Shown here piece after piece: positions 52,977 through 62,437 of a DNA stretch of 64,000 nt. Source of the DNA: Rhabdornis inornatus (taxonomy: Eukaryota; Chordata; Aves; Passeriformes; Rhabdornithidae); the NCBI GenBank assembly GCA_013397075.1, contig VWZS01002237.1, positions 434,001 through 498,000 of the forward strand, given 5' to 3'. The notes under the pieces are model-generated. The model worked only from the letters and a program-made list of their open reading frames with translations, made no database searches and had not been told where the DNA came from. Both the position numbers and the translations under genes were made by a program. Positions within the stretch are counted from its first letter, which is position 1, and each line of letters opens with the position of its first letter.

Positions 52977-52996
52977 TGACTCACTGAGGTGACTCA
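52977..52996. promoter_or_regulatory. Two AP-1 consensus sites in tandem
   Basis: TGACTCA occurs at 52977-52983 and again at 52990-52996 within a repeated GAGGTGACTCA, 13 bp apart. This is the consensus for Fos/Jun dimers. It lies in a locally GC-richer stretch (52.4-53.3 kb) upstream of MAP3K4. Regulatory use is inferred only. Confidence 0.35.
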
Positions 52997-53341
52997 GAAG
53001 TGACCTGTGATGGAACTCATCTCTGACAGTATCTGCCCTTCTGACCAGAGTTATTATTATGGATGACTGGCTGAAAGGAACAACTGCTGTGGGGAATTTC
53101 TCGGTAGTGATGGGAGATGTGGGGTTTTCTTTGGGGATAGGGAGACTTCACCTCCCTTTCCCCTCGGCTCACACCACCCTGCTGTCTGCTACAGAGCAGC
53201 ACTGGCACCGACTCTGCCCGGTTAAGCCGTCTGTGTGCCCTGAGCCCACAGGTTTTGTGTAGGCAGAGCACTCACCCATCCACCGCTGATAAGGAGAGAG
53301 AGGTGTGGGAGCTCACAGTAGCCTGCAAGAAAGCAAGCAGA

Positions 53342-53400
53342 CATGTGGGTTGGACTCTGTGATCTTGAAGGTCTCTTCCAACCTAGTGATTCTGTGTGTG
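53342..53400 (+). mobile_element. CR1 LINE 3'-end fragment, short
   Basis: GGGTTGGACTCTGTGATCTT followed by GAAGGTCTCTTCCAACCTAG and TGATTCTGTG is a short CR1 3' terminus. Confidence 0.8.
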
Positions 53401-54110
53401 AAGCAGTCACATCTCTGGCCATCATAGGATGGCCTCATCCCTACCCACCTGGTATTCCCATAGCCAGGGACAGACTCTATGGATGTACTGTAGGCACGTC
53501 TGCTACCACTGCAGGTCTCACCACTCGCTGTCCTCTGCTGCCTTAGTCACATCAATGTGCTCTGTAAAGGAGACCCAGGTGAACTCTTATGATGAGCTGG
53601 ATGAAAAGATTATCATGCCAGCTGTTTGCTGCTGCCTCACCATCCAGTGCTTTTTCTGCCCAGCTCTTCTGTTCCATTATGTTGTATGAACAAGAAAACA
53701 AACCAGCTCATTAATGGCAGAATGTGGAGGGATGTGATAATTGTGTGAATAATCTGAGGTGTGATCTAGTCTCAGGGACAGCTGAGACATTTTTATCTGG
53801 CTGCAATCTAAACCAGGTTTTATTTGGAAAGAGCTGTAATGGCTTGGAAAGTTACCATTTCCCTTGCAAGCTGTCCCTTGCACTGTCGGGATTGCTGCAG
53901 GTGACTGCTGCCAATCTAGCCGAGCATCACTCGCAGGTTGCTTGCCTGAGTGCAAGGCAGGCAGCTTGGGCTGAGCCCCAGCACATGGGGGCTTTTAAAA
54001 TCAGCCAAGCAATTTTGCCCAGAGGCTGGCATGCAGGGCTCAGATGATGTGTTCTTTTAGGAGGATAGCCCTACAGAGCAGACAGCTGAAAGCAAATGAT
54101 CCAACGCTGA

Positions 54111-54425
54111 TGTAGCAATACAGGTAATTAATTCGGCTTTAAACAAGAGACCCAGCCTGGTTCCATGGGCCAGCCCCTGGTGAACAATGATAAGGTTATA
54201 CTCAAACCCAAACAGGGACTTCACACAATGTCATTCCAGCCTGGGCTGCAGACATCTCACTGGCCAGGGAGCTGGGTGGTGTGAAGGCCAGAGCAATCAG
54301 CTGTCTGCACCAGGGACTTTTGAATCTCCTACACAAGAAGGATCTGAACAATAAAACAGGTTGTTGTCGCATGGAAGCGCTGGAGGGTGTGTTCTCTTTG
54401 TCTCCGACCCACGAATTCCGTAACA
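54111..54425 (+). repeat. 5' LTR of the ERV
   Basis: Begins TGTAGCAATA and ends CCGTAACA, so it has the TG...CA ends of an LTR. It shares the whole body of the 3' LTR, including an AATAAA signal (near 54350) just before GTTGTTGTCGC. Near its start it lacks about 15 bp that the 3' LTR has. At about 315 bp it is short for a class II LTR. Confidence 0.85.
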
Positions 54426-54427
54426 TG

Positions 54428-54445
54428 TGGCTACCCCGTGTATCC
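54428..54445 (+). promoter_or_regulatory. Putative retroviral primer-binding site
   Basis: TGGCTACCCCGTGTATCC starts two bases after the 5' LTR, where the primer-binding site is expected. The TGG start fits complementarity to a tRNA CCA end. The rest partly resembles the tRNA-Trp site used by avian retroviruses (ungapped) or a tRNA-Asp site (with one inserted base). Identity is not settled. A 16-bp direct repeat (CTACAGCGAAAAGCTG) follows in the leader near 54448 and 54494. Confidence 0.5.
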
Positions 54446-54603
54446 CTACAGCGAAAAGCTGGAAAAGAAAAAACCGAGGCGAGGAGGGCCTGACCTACAG
54501 CGAAAAGCTGCAGTAATACAGCGAGCAGAGCTGCTTGCAGTGGAAAGCCGCTCAATTCTTCTGTACTTACCTCTGAAAATAGACAAAAACAACCACTGGA
54601 GCC

Positions 54604-56571
54604 ATGGGGGGATGGATCTCCATGCAGAAACCTACAGTTTTGAAGGTATGGTTGCTTCTTTTAGAAGAATGGGCAGTAGAATATGATAAAGAGGCATTGT
54701 TAGCTTTACTAACGTGGGCTGAGAACCATGGGTTAGACCTAACTAAAGAAGCTGCCCTTGACTAGAATACTTGGGCACGAACTGGCCAATTTGTAATGCA
54801 AGCAGCTTCCAGAGGCGACGAAAGCGCAATAAAAGTTATAAAGCCTTGGAAACTTATTTTAGATGTGACGAGACTGTTAAATACCGGAGCACGTGGCGAG
54901 GACTGGGTGCCATGGGAGGAGATAGCGGGGGAGCTGGGCACCCTTCCGAGCCCGCAGACGAGGCGGCCGCACGACATGGCAGCCCCGCATGGCTGCGCCG
55001 CCCTGAACGCGCCCCCCGCGCCGGCACCGCTCCCTGCCGAGCCGCTTGCCACAACCCCTGCGGGCGGACAGACTGCGACGGGCGACAACGAGCAGCATTA
55101 TGCCATTGCCCCATGTGGCGGGGCCCCGGCGGCCGGCGGAACCACAGCGAGCGGCGAAGGCGAGCCCGCGCCGAGATGCTGTGAGGCGCCGGAACGCCCC
55201 GTGCCCGCGCCGGGATGCTGTCACGGGCCAGACCATGCCGGCATTTTGGCTGCACAGTCTGTGACCACGATGCAGCTCCATGCGGTTCCCGGGACCGCCC
55301 CCTCACTACCAGAGCCGCCCGCGCCCCTCGTCGCCATGGAAACGCCCAGGCCGCCTGCCTGCCGCTGCCACGCGGGAGTGGGGGCCGGGATGATGTCACT
55401 ACAGGTGCCCGGATGTTGTGTCTACGTCACACCCGGAAGTACACCGGAAGCAAGAACCACGAGTACCACGGCGCTGAATCCCGCTCCCGTCCCCGCTCCT
55501 GCTGCTGCCACGGCACCATCGCACCCACAGCCACGGTTCCAACAACCCGAGGAAGGCCCTGCAACCCTGCCGACAGCAGCGCCAGCCTCATCAATATTCC
55601 AAGTAGAAACCATCCCCACTCAAGACCCGGTAATCTTCTGGATGGAGGTAAAACAAAAAGCGATGGAATGTGGGGATATAGAGGCAGCTGTATTAATTTC
55701 TGTGCCAATGTATTCAGCATCATCAGGAGACTGGCGGCAGGGGGAGGGAGCAATTGGAGCATTCCCAGTTGGTAATGCAACACCACCCAACAAATACGTG
55801 CACTTTAACTGGCAAATCCTTTCAGAGCTACGCCAGATGGCTGCTAAACACGGGATGGGATCCCCTGCTGTTGCAAATATGCTTCAATTTATAACTTCTA
55901 GTGAATTAACCCCGTATGATATGAAGCAAATTGCAAAATTACCCTGTACTCCACTGCAATATATGGTGTTTGAATCTGCCTGGAGGTCATATGCAGAAGA
56001 CCGGGAACCGCAAAATTCAAGAGCTTCGCAGCAGGACCCATGTTTTGGGGTAGGGGTTTCTCAACTTATGGGACTGCACCCTATGCATGACCCACAAACC
56101 CAAGCACGCATGAACCCCTTAATCCTAGCCCAAGCAAAGGACTTAGCAATGCGAGCTCTAACAAAAATTGCACATACATCTGTGCCTACCCAAAGTTTTT
56201 CAAGCATAAGACAAAACCCCAGCGAATTATATATGCAGTTCATAGAACGTTTGCAAGATGCTATGGAAAAACAGATAGCAAACCGCGATATGAGGAGCCT
56301 ATTAATACTACGGTTGGCACGAGATAATGCAAACGAGGACTGTAGAAAGATTTTAGATGCATTACCTAAAGAGAATCCATCCCTAGAGGATATGCTAAAT
56401 GCATGTGCTGAGGTTGGGAGTGCATCTCACAGCATGGGTATGTTAGCTAATGCTATGGCAGCTGCTATGAAAACACTCCATAAACAAACACTCCGTTGCT
56501 ACAAATGTGGACAGCAAGGCCACATGAAGGTAAACTGTCCGTACCAGTCCATACCACAGAGGACATTTTGA
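54604..56571 (+). pseudogene. gag: ERV gag (matrix, capsid, nucleocapsid), one early stop, otherwise open
   Basis: The inferred start at 54604 (GCCATGG context) gives a Gag N-terminus with Gly2 and Ser6, the usual myristoylation signal. A TAG at 54763 breaks the matrix part at codon 54; after it the same frame is open from 54766 (next ATG 54796, 591 codons) to a TGA at 56569. Domains in the open part: matrix remainder, a Pro/Ala/Cys-rich linker (about residues 50-270) with very high GC, capsid with a major-homology-region-like segment (QNPSELYMQFIERL), and a CCHC zinc knuckle at 56497-56538 (CYKCGQQGHMKVNC). A second knuckle remnant follows in the same frame at 56596-56637, interrupted by a TGA at 56602. 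Structural polyprotein of a retrovirus; the copy as it stands is truncated at both ends. Confidence 0.88.
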
Positions 56572-56709
56572 GGACAGAGGGGTATGAATAAAAACTGCAA
56601 CTGATGTGGGAGATTCAGACATACAGCCAAGGTATGCCAAGACCAAATTTCATGTTAATGGACAATCTCTCAAATACTAGGGAAACAAGACACTGACCAT
56701 GGAAAGGAA

Positions 56710-57010
56710 ATGTGTGACGACACAAGTGTTTTCCCACCCTCCAGTACAAGCCTGTGTGAGCAGCTCACAGCCAGGACAAGAGGATCAGCTAGCATGGAGG
56801 TATCCACCTCAATCCCAATAACCATAAACTCATTGCAGGTACATAAAGTCCCTTTCACAGGGGCCCATAGGGAAAGGACTGCCTGCACTGCTTCTAGGAA
56901 GGTCCAGTGCCATGATGCAAAGTATCTTTGTGCACCCAGGTGTCATAGATGCTGATTTTACAGAACAAATACAAGCCATGGTATCAACCCCTACTCCGCC
57001 TATACTCCAT
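56710..57010 (+). pseudogene. ERV dUTPase remnant
   Basis: Family motifs of retroviral dUTPase can be seen in two frames: RGSASMEV (motif 1 region) in one frame, then LLLGRSS (from about 56894) and HPGVIDADF (from 56933) in the next. The frame therefore shifts between motif 1 and motif 2. In betaretroviruses this enzyme, which removes dUTP during reverse transcription, is joined N-terminally to the protease, and here it precedes the protease. Non-functional. Confidence 0.8.
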
Positions 57011-57149
57011 CCCTGCTAAAACCAGAATTGCACATCTCATTCCTTTTAAGTCTTCTGTCCCCAAAGCAGATTCTAGGGAGTGAGGAGACCGAGGCTTTGG
57101 ATCGACTTGACAGCCCCAGGTGTACTGGACTCAGGTCACGGGTGATCAA

Positions 57150-57400
57150 AGACCTAATATGGATTGTACTGTTAGGATGCCTTCACAGATAAAGGTCAAT
57201 GGCATGATTGGTACAAGGGCAGACGTCACCATCATCTCTACCAGCATATGGCCTTCATCGTGGCCTACCTCACCTGTGGGATCTGCCCATGCAGGCATTG
57301 AGCAGCAATTCTCTGCTGATCAAAAATCCTGAGGGCCAAACAGCTGCAATCCATACTGCTGCACCAGTGAACCTGTGGGGGAGGGGTGTTTTGTCTGTTG
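57150..57400 (+). pseudogene. pro: ERV protease remnant with lost active site
   Basis: An aspartic-protease block is readable at 57201-57239: GMIGTRADVTIIS. The family motif is Asp-Thr/Ser-Gly-Ala; here the Asp is Gly and the Gly is Arg, so catalysis is impossible. In a shifted frame the C-terminal part NPEGQTA and PVNLWGRGVL follows (about 57327-57385), typical of a betaretroviral protease end. It is followed directly by the reverse-transcriptase N-terminus. Confidence 0.8.
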
Positions 57401-57439
57401 GGGAATCTGGGTGGGGATGGATTTTTAACAGGGGCCACT

Positions 57440-58460
57440 GTATTAGAAGGTGTAAAGCATCCCACATTAGCTCTGAAATGGTTTACAACTCAGCCAGTGT
57501 GGTTGAACCCTGGCACAGGAACCTTGTACAGGAACAACTGATTCAGGGACACATAAATCCATCTGTGAGCCCTTGGAACACTCTACTTGCCAGGCTTCAT
57601 AAAAAAAGAAGTCTGGCAAGTGGAGGTTACTCCATGACCTGAGAAAAATTAATTCCATAATGGAGAGCATGGATGCTTTGCAACCTGGTATGCCATGCCC
57701 TACAATGATACCTGCCTCCTGGGACATTCTTATTGTGGACTTGAAAGATTGTTTTTTCACTATTCCTTTACACCCAGATGATACCCCAAAGTTTGCTTTC
57801 ACAGTACCCTCCATTAATAACACTGCACAACTGCAATGTTACCAACCAATGGCGTGTTCTCCTACAGGGCATGAGAAACAGTCTTATGGTCTGTCACTGG
57901 TATGTGGCACACGTACTCCCATCTGTAAGAGAGCAATTTCCAGGGGCATACTGTTACCATTACATGGATGATACTTTGATAGCAACCCAAACAAAAGAAG
58001 AATTGTTTCAGATTCAGCCAAGCCTATTGCAAGCATTAAAAACATTTGGGTTGCAGGTAGCACCTGGAAATATTTGGGACTCAAAGTAATGAACCAAACT
58101 GTACAGCCACAAGCAATTCAATTTTCAACTAAAATTCAGACTCTAAATGATGCACAGAAAACTTCTGGGTGCTATCAAGTGGGTCAGACCATATCTAGGA
58201 TTAACCAATTCACAATTAGCACCTTTATTTGACCTCTTAAAAGGTGATCCTGAATTAACTTCTCCCAGAAAATTAACCCCAGAGGCAAAAGCTGCTCTCA
58301 AAACAGTAGAGCAAGCTATCACAAACAGACAAGTCCACCAGATGTGCCCAGAGGTGTGTATCACTGTGTTAATTCTCATTGTCAATTTTCATCTTACTGG
58401 TATCATTAGACAGCAGAATATTCACTGGCTGGACCCTTTGCACATTCCAGAGTGAATGTT
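57440..58460 (+). pseudogene. pol: ERV reverse transcriptase remnant (fingers to connection)
   Basis: Readable pieces in order: a GHINPSVSPWNTLL block (about 57550), VDLKDCFFTIPLHPDD (catalytic motif A, about 57737), NQWRVLLQGMRNS, the YMDD catalytic box within YCYHYMDDTLIA (about 57952-57987), and a connection-like stretch (RPYLGLTNSQLAPLFDLLKG, from about 58187). They lie in at least three frames with stops and small indels between them, so no polymerase can be made, although the YMDD residues themselves survive. Confidence 0.88.
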
Positions 58461-58749
58461 TTAACCTCACCAACCAAAAAAGACATCACTCACAGTGTTT
58501 GAGTTAATTGCATAATTAATTATCAAATGTTGCAGGTGTTTCCATTGAATGCTAGCTATCCTTCAAAAATCATTATTCCTGTAACACAAGAACGGTTTGA
58601 ATGGTGTTTTACTAATTGTACAGCCTTGCAAAGTGCCTTGCAAAATTTTTCTGGACAAATCACTTCTCATTTACCAAGCCATAGATTACTGAAGTTAAGT
58701 GAAGAAATTGCACTATCTTTGAAACCTCCAAATAGCTGAACACCCTTAA

Positions 58750-59130
58750 AAGGTGTTAGAGTGTTTACTGATGGCTCTGGGAAAACAGGAAAGGCCATTG
58801 TAACATGGAAGGAGGAATGTGAGTGGCAAACGTTGGAGGAGTGTGAGAGTGGATCACCTCAGTTACTAGATCTACGGGCTGTAGTATGGCATTCCATCGT
58901 TTTCCCCACACTCCTCTAAATGTTGTGACTGATTCTGCCTAGGTTGCTGATATCACACAGAGATTAGATCAAGCACTACTAAAGGAAATTGACAATGCAC
59001 CACTATTTAACTTATTAAAAACTCTGTGCCATACCATCTAAGCCAGAACTTGCCCCTATTACATATTACACATCAGAAGTCACACAAACTTACCAGGTTT
59101 CATCACAGAGGGCAATGCCTGAGCAGGTAA
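58750..59130 (+). pseudogene. pol: ERV RNase H remnant
   Basis: GVRVFTDGSGKTGKAIV (from about 58753) holds the first catalytic Asp and the DGS motif of retroviral RNase H. The second conserved segment (LLDLRAVV) and the VVTDSA segment near 58922 follow, broken by frameshifts and stops. It would degrade the RNA strand of RNA-DNA hybrids in an intact virus. Confidence 0.75.
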
Positions 59131-59189
59131 GTTAGCCAGCCCTGCCTGGACAGCACCACAGCCAGATATGCTAGCACAAGCAAAGGCAT

Positions 59190-60010
59190 CACATGAGTTC
59201 TTCCACCAAGGTGTTTGGGCCTTACAGCACTAATTCCAGCTGTCGAACACAGAGGCTTGTAACATTGTTAACACCTGTGCTGAATGCCAAGGCCACACTG
59301 CACCAGTGCAGATGGGGGTAAACGCTCGTGGAATTCATGCTTTGCAAGTCTGGCAAACTGATGTCACTCACATCCCTGAATTTGGCTGTCTAAAATATGT
59401 TAATGTCTCAATTGACACCTTCTCATCAGCAATATGGGCTACAGTACACATAGGAGAAAAGGGTCAGGAAGTCTTTGCACATTGGCTCTCTGCCTTTGCT
59501 GCTTTAGGTGTCCCCCATACTATCAAAACAAACAGTGGTCTTGCTTACACATCACAGAAAACAAGATATTTCCTACAGTTCTGGGGTGTGTTACACCACA
59601 CTGGAATTCCCAAATTAGCAACAGGACAAGCCATCTTATGGCACTTTAAAACGTAAACTTGAAAAACAAAAGGGAGGAATGGGTGGTGAGACACCAGACA
59701 GAGCAGGGTAGCTAAAGCTGTCTATACACTAAATGATTTGAGAATATTAGAAAAGTCCCAGAACCTAGTAATTTTAAATCACTTTCTATCACTACGATCA
59801 TCCAGCGATGATCAGTTGCCCAAACCCAAGGTAATGGTGCAAGACCTTATCACCAATAGGTGGGGAGATCCATGGAATCTCATTACCTGGGCATGGGGAT
59901 ATGCTTGTTTCCACAGACACCAGAACACATTGGGTACCTGCAAGATGTGTTCACCCTGCCTGGGACCACAGGCAGCATCCCCCTGATATTTCCTCAGTGG
60001 ACATGGTGGA
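59190..60010 (+). pseudogene. pol: ERV integrase remnant
   Basis: An HHCC zinc-finger-like part (HEFFHQGVWAL, then CNIVNTCAEC) precedes a 116-codon open core (59306-59656) with WQTDVTHIPEFG, carrying the first catalytic Asp. The second catalytic Asp is lost: the family block KTDNG reads KTNSG. The third (Glu) block is not recognisable. A C-terminal DNA-binding part (PKVMVQDLITNRW, about 59824) lies in another frame and continues to about 59960. Inactive. Confidence 0.85.
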
Positions 60011-60640
60011 GCCATGTGTAGAACGATTGAAACAACTTGTTTATCTACCTCATGGAAATCTGGAACTCTTGAAATGGCAGCTCATATAAGGACTTTATTT
60101 GTTTACAAATTGTTTTTTCTGTTTAACAAACTGTTTTCCTGTTTACAAATTGTTTCTTCTGACAAATTGTTTTTTTCCTCACAGTTCTAAAGTTGAATGT
60201 TTCTTTATTGAGTTAAGCTATAACTGCAGTTTAAAAGGTTGAACGTTTTCTTGTTTATAGAGTTATGTTAAGGAATTCTTTCAATAAGTATTAATAAAAC
60301 AAATAAAGGGGTAGAAATATGAGTGTTTTCAACTGAAATGGTTTTGAGTTGAATTATTTATTGTTTGTAGTGTTAAGTTGTAATTTCAAAGCAAATAGCC
60401 TGTGACATGCTAGCCTGGAAGATTGTAATATTAGTAGTTCTCACCTAACAGCTCATAGACATGAATGCTGCATCTCCAATGATACATGGAACACATCACT
60501 AACTAGGGGAGCAGAGTTTGTCAAAAACCTCATTCAAATTAAACCCATGCTGTCTTCTGTCACCCTGTCTGCAGTGGGCCCTTGCAGGTAGGACAACAGA
60601 CAGCAGTTTGCAGTTTTTAATAATAAAGGAAAGGAGCAGT
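60011..60640 (+). other. ERV 3' region: no env, short tandem repeats, polypurine tract
   Basis: Between the integrase end and the 3' LTR there is no space for and no sign of an envelope gene. The stretch is T-rich and includes four imperfect copies of a 20-bp unit (60101-60179). A purine-rich tract AAAGGAAAGGAGCAG (60625-60639) directly before the LTR TGTCGC is the expected polypurine tract that primes plus-strand DNA synthesis. Confidence 0.7.
60101..60179 (+). repeat. 20-bp tandem repeat, about four copies
   Basis: Units GTTTACAAATTGTTTTTTCT, GTTTAACAAACTGTTTTCCT, GTTTACAAATTGTTTCTTCT and a shorter last copy follow each other. They lie inside the ERV between pol and the 3' LTR. Function unknown. 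Confidence 0.8.
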
Positions 60641-60970
60641 TGTCGCAGTACAAGCTGGCTTGTACTGGGTAATTAATTTGGCTTTAAACAAGAGACCCAG
60701 CCTGGCTCCATGGCCTGGACCCTGGGTGGACAATGATAAGGTTGTATTCAAACCCAAACAGGGACTTCACACAATGTCATTCCAGCCTGGGCTGCAGACA
60801 TCTCACTGGCCAGGGAGCTGGGTGGTGTGAAGGCCAGAGCAATCAGCTGTCTGCACCAGGGACTTTTGAATCTCCTACACAAGAAGGAGATAAACAATAA
60901 AACAGGTTGTTGTCGCATGGAAGCTCTGGGGTGTGTGTCCTCTCTGTCTCCAACCCACAAATCCCTAACA
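60641..60970 (+). repeat. 3' LTR of the ERV
   Basis: Runs from TGTCGCAGTA after the polypurine tract to CCCTAACA, about 330 bp. An AATAAA signal lies near 60896. It begins with a perfect palindrome (60646-60667, CAGTACAAGC/TG/GCTTGTACTG) that is mostly missing from the 5' LTR. The central 141 bp (60748-60888) are identical to the 5' LTR, while the rest differs at many sites. Confidence 0.85.
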
Positions 60971-62437
60971 TGCTGGCAATAGTATCTTAAAGCACCAAAG
61001 CTGTTTGTATTGTGAAGGTTAAGCTATCCTGTTTGGCACTTTAAATTCCAGATTATCTGTATTTTCTATGTACTTGGAAAAAAATATTTTACTAATTAAT
61101 CAAAGTAGTTTTAAAAATTCAAAATATATTTTGATTATTTTTGGGTATATAGAATGGTTTTTTACATTTGCCTTCATATGTCCCTGAAAATTTTGAATTT
61201 GCATACATTGGATATATAAGAAAAGCTGCAGCAGATCATTATCTTGGTTTATTTGCCAGCAAAATCCTCTCTAAATACAGAAATTATTTAAGTTCTGTAT
61301 TACTGAGATAAGCTTGATATAAGTAGCTGTAATATTGTACAGTAGTAATATGTAGGCATTTCAGTCAATTTTTCTAGGATCCAGAGAACACTGACATCTT
61401 CAAATAATCCAATCTAATTGCTTGTTCTCATCCATAGGATGAGATACACATCCCAAACACCAGAGAAATAAAAAAATAAGAGAGAAATTTTTTTTTTTTT
61501 TTTTTTTACTTCCCCTAAGATACAGCTCCCAGCCTAGCCTAAAGCACCTCTGATAATATAGTAGACCTTTGAGCTTCACAGATCTGGAAAGCATGGACAA
61601 GTACAAAATAAAGTTTTATGACCAGAAAAGGAGAACTCACTTTCTACTGAAAACACAGATGTTATTTTATTTTAAAGTTAAACTCAGTTCTACAGTGATC
61701 TGGAACAATCATAGAGGCTAGATACTTAAGATACCAGCTGCTCCACATCCTCAGTAGGAACATGCCTTGAGGCTCACCAGTAACTCATGTAACCAGAAGT
61801 CTCAGCAGACAGACAATATTTTTCATTTCTAAAGCTGTGAACAAGCAAAACCTCACTAATCACTAATCAAGGAAGCAGATAAGCACTTGTTGACACCCTT
61901 GCTTCACTCACAGGGAGTGCAACGAACGTTGCTTTATGCAAAGTGGGTCATCTGGTGCTGGGGTTCAGCATGCGGGACTTGGGGTGCCATCCCTCAGGGG
62001 TGTCAAAATACAGCAGATCCCCTGCTCCTCTGCAGGCTGCCACCATAGATGGAAAGGTTAGGTGGTACGGCATTGTCACAGGTGCTATGTAAGGAAGATG
62101 CACAGAGCTCTGCGAAGAGTGTAAGTGACCAAGGCTTTTGGCCCTGCCACGCTTGTTCCCTAAACTTGATCAAGATTTTTTTATCCTTTCCACTCCATTT
62201 TATTGCCAAGGCCCTTTCTCCTGCCATGCTGACCTGTATGGCACCAAGCCCTGGGTCCTAATCACTGTCAGAAGAACTCATAGCAATACCAATCAAGATA
62301 ACAGTCATATTTAATAATAAACAGTTCTTTCAGATCTTGTACAACAAAAGAAAAAAAGAGCTACCAAAGCAATCAAAAACCCCAGGCAAGACTGGAACCT
62401 AAAGAAAGCAAAAGTTTAAAAACACTTTTCTACTTAC
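60971..62437. other. Sequence between the ERV and the candidate exon
   Basis: AT-rich, with a T homopolymer at 61488-61508. On the minus strand near 62.0 kb a short coding-like block (LLYFDTPEGWHPKSRML) ends in a stop; splice context is poor. No confirmed feature. Confidence 0.5.

Larger units (their letters stand above)
37561..54110. other. Intergenic region upstream of MAP3K4
   Basis: 16.5 kb without a confirmed gene. Holds CR1 fragments (44.05-44.47, 53.34 kb), two short tandem duplications (46.9 and 48.0 kb), the tandem AP-1 sites, a GC-richer stretch at 47.2-47.7 kb with an exon-like segment, another at 52.4-53.3 kb with a 208-codon open frame, and the candidate exons at 38.7-41.9 kb. 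In mammals PLG lies upstream of MAP3K4; no plasminogen exon is seen here. Confidence 0.6.
54111..60970 (+). mobile_element. Class II (betaretrovirus-like) endogenous retrovirus, env-less, inactive
   Basis: Two related LTRs (54111-54425 and 60641-60970) flank remnants of gag, dUTPase, protease, reverse transcriptase, RNase H and integrase in the normal order on the plus strand. A dUTPase ahead of the protease, an MGxxxS Gag start and probable 6-bp target duplications point to a betaretrovirus-like, ERV-K-type element. Flanks CGCTGA and TGCTGG agree at four of six bases and may be a decayed target duplication. The pol region carries many stops and frameshifts, the protease and integrase active-site motifs are changed, and no env is recognisable. 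It is a dead provirus, apart from a long open gag frame. Confidence 0.9.

Noticed and set aside
37561..54110. Plasminogen (PLG) exons, expected upstream of MAP3K4 from mammalian gene order
   Set aside because: No kringle or trypsin-like motif (Cys-rich kringle patterns, GDSGGP) is seen on either strand; PLG may lie beyond the window or elsewhere.
54564..54590. Minus-strand splice-donor-like ACTTACCTCTG in the ERV leader
   Set aside because: It would define an exon of only two bases next to an acceptor-like CAG; coincidental.
54877..55399. Antisense open frames of 134 and 181 codons over the ERV gag linker
   Set aside because: They are mirror frames of the GC-rich linker, with no independent evidence.
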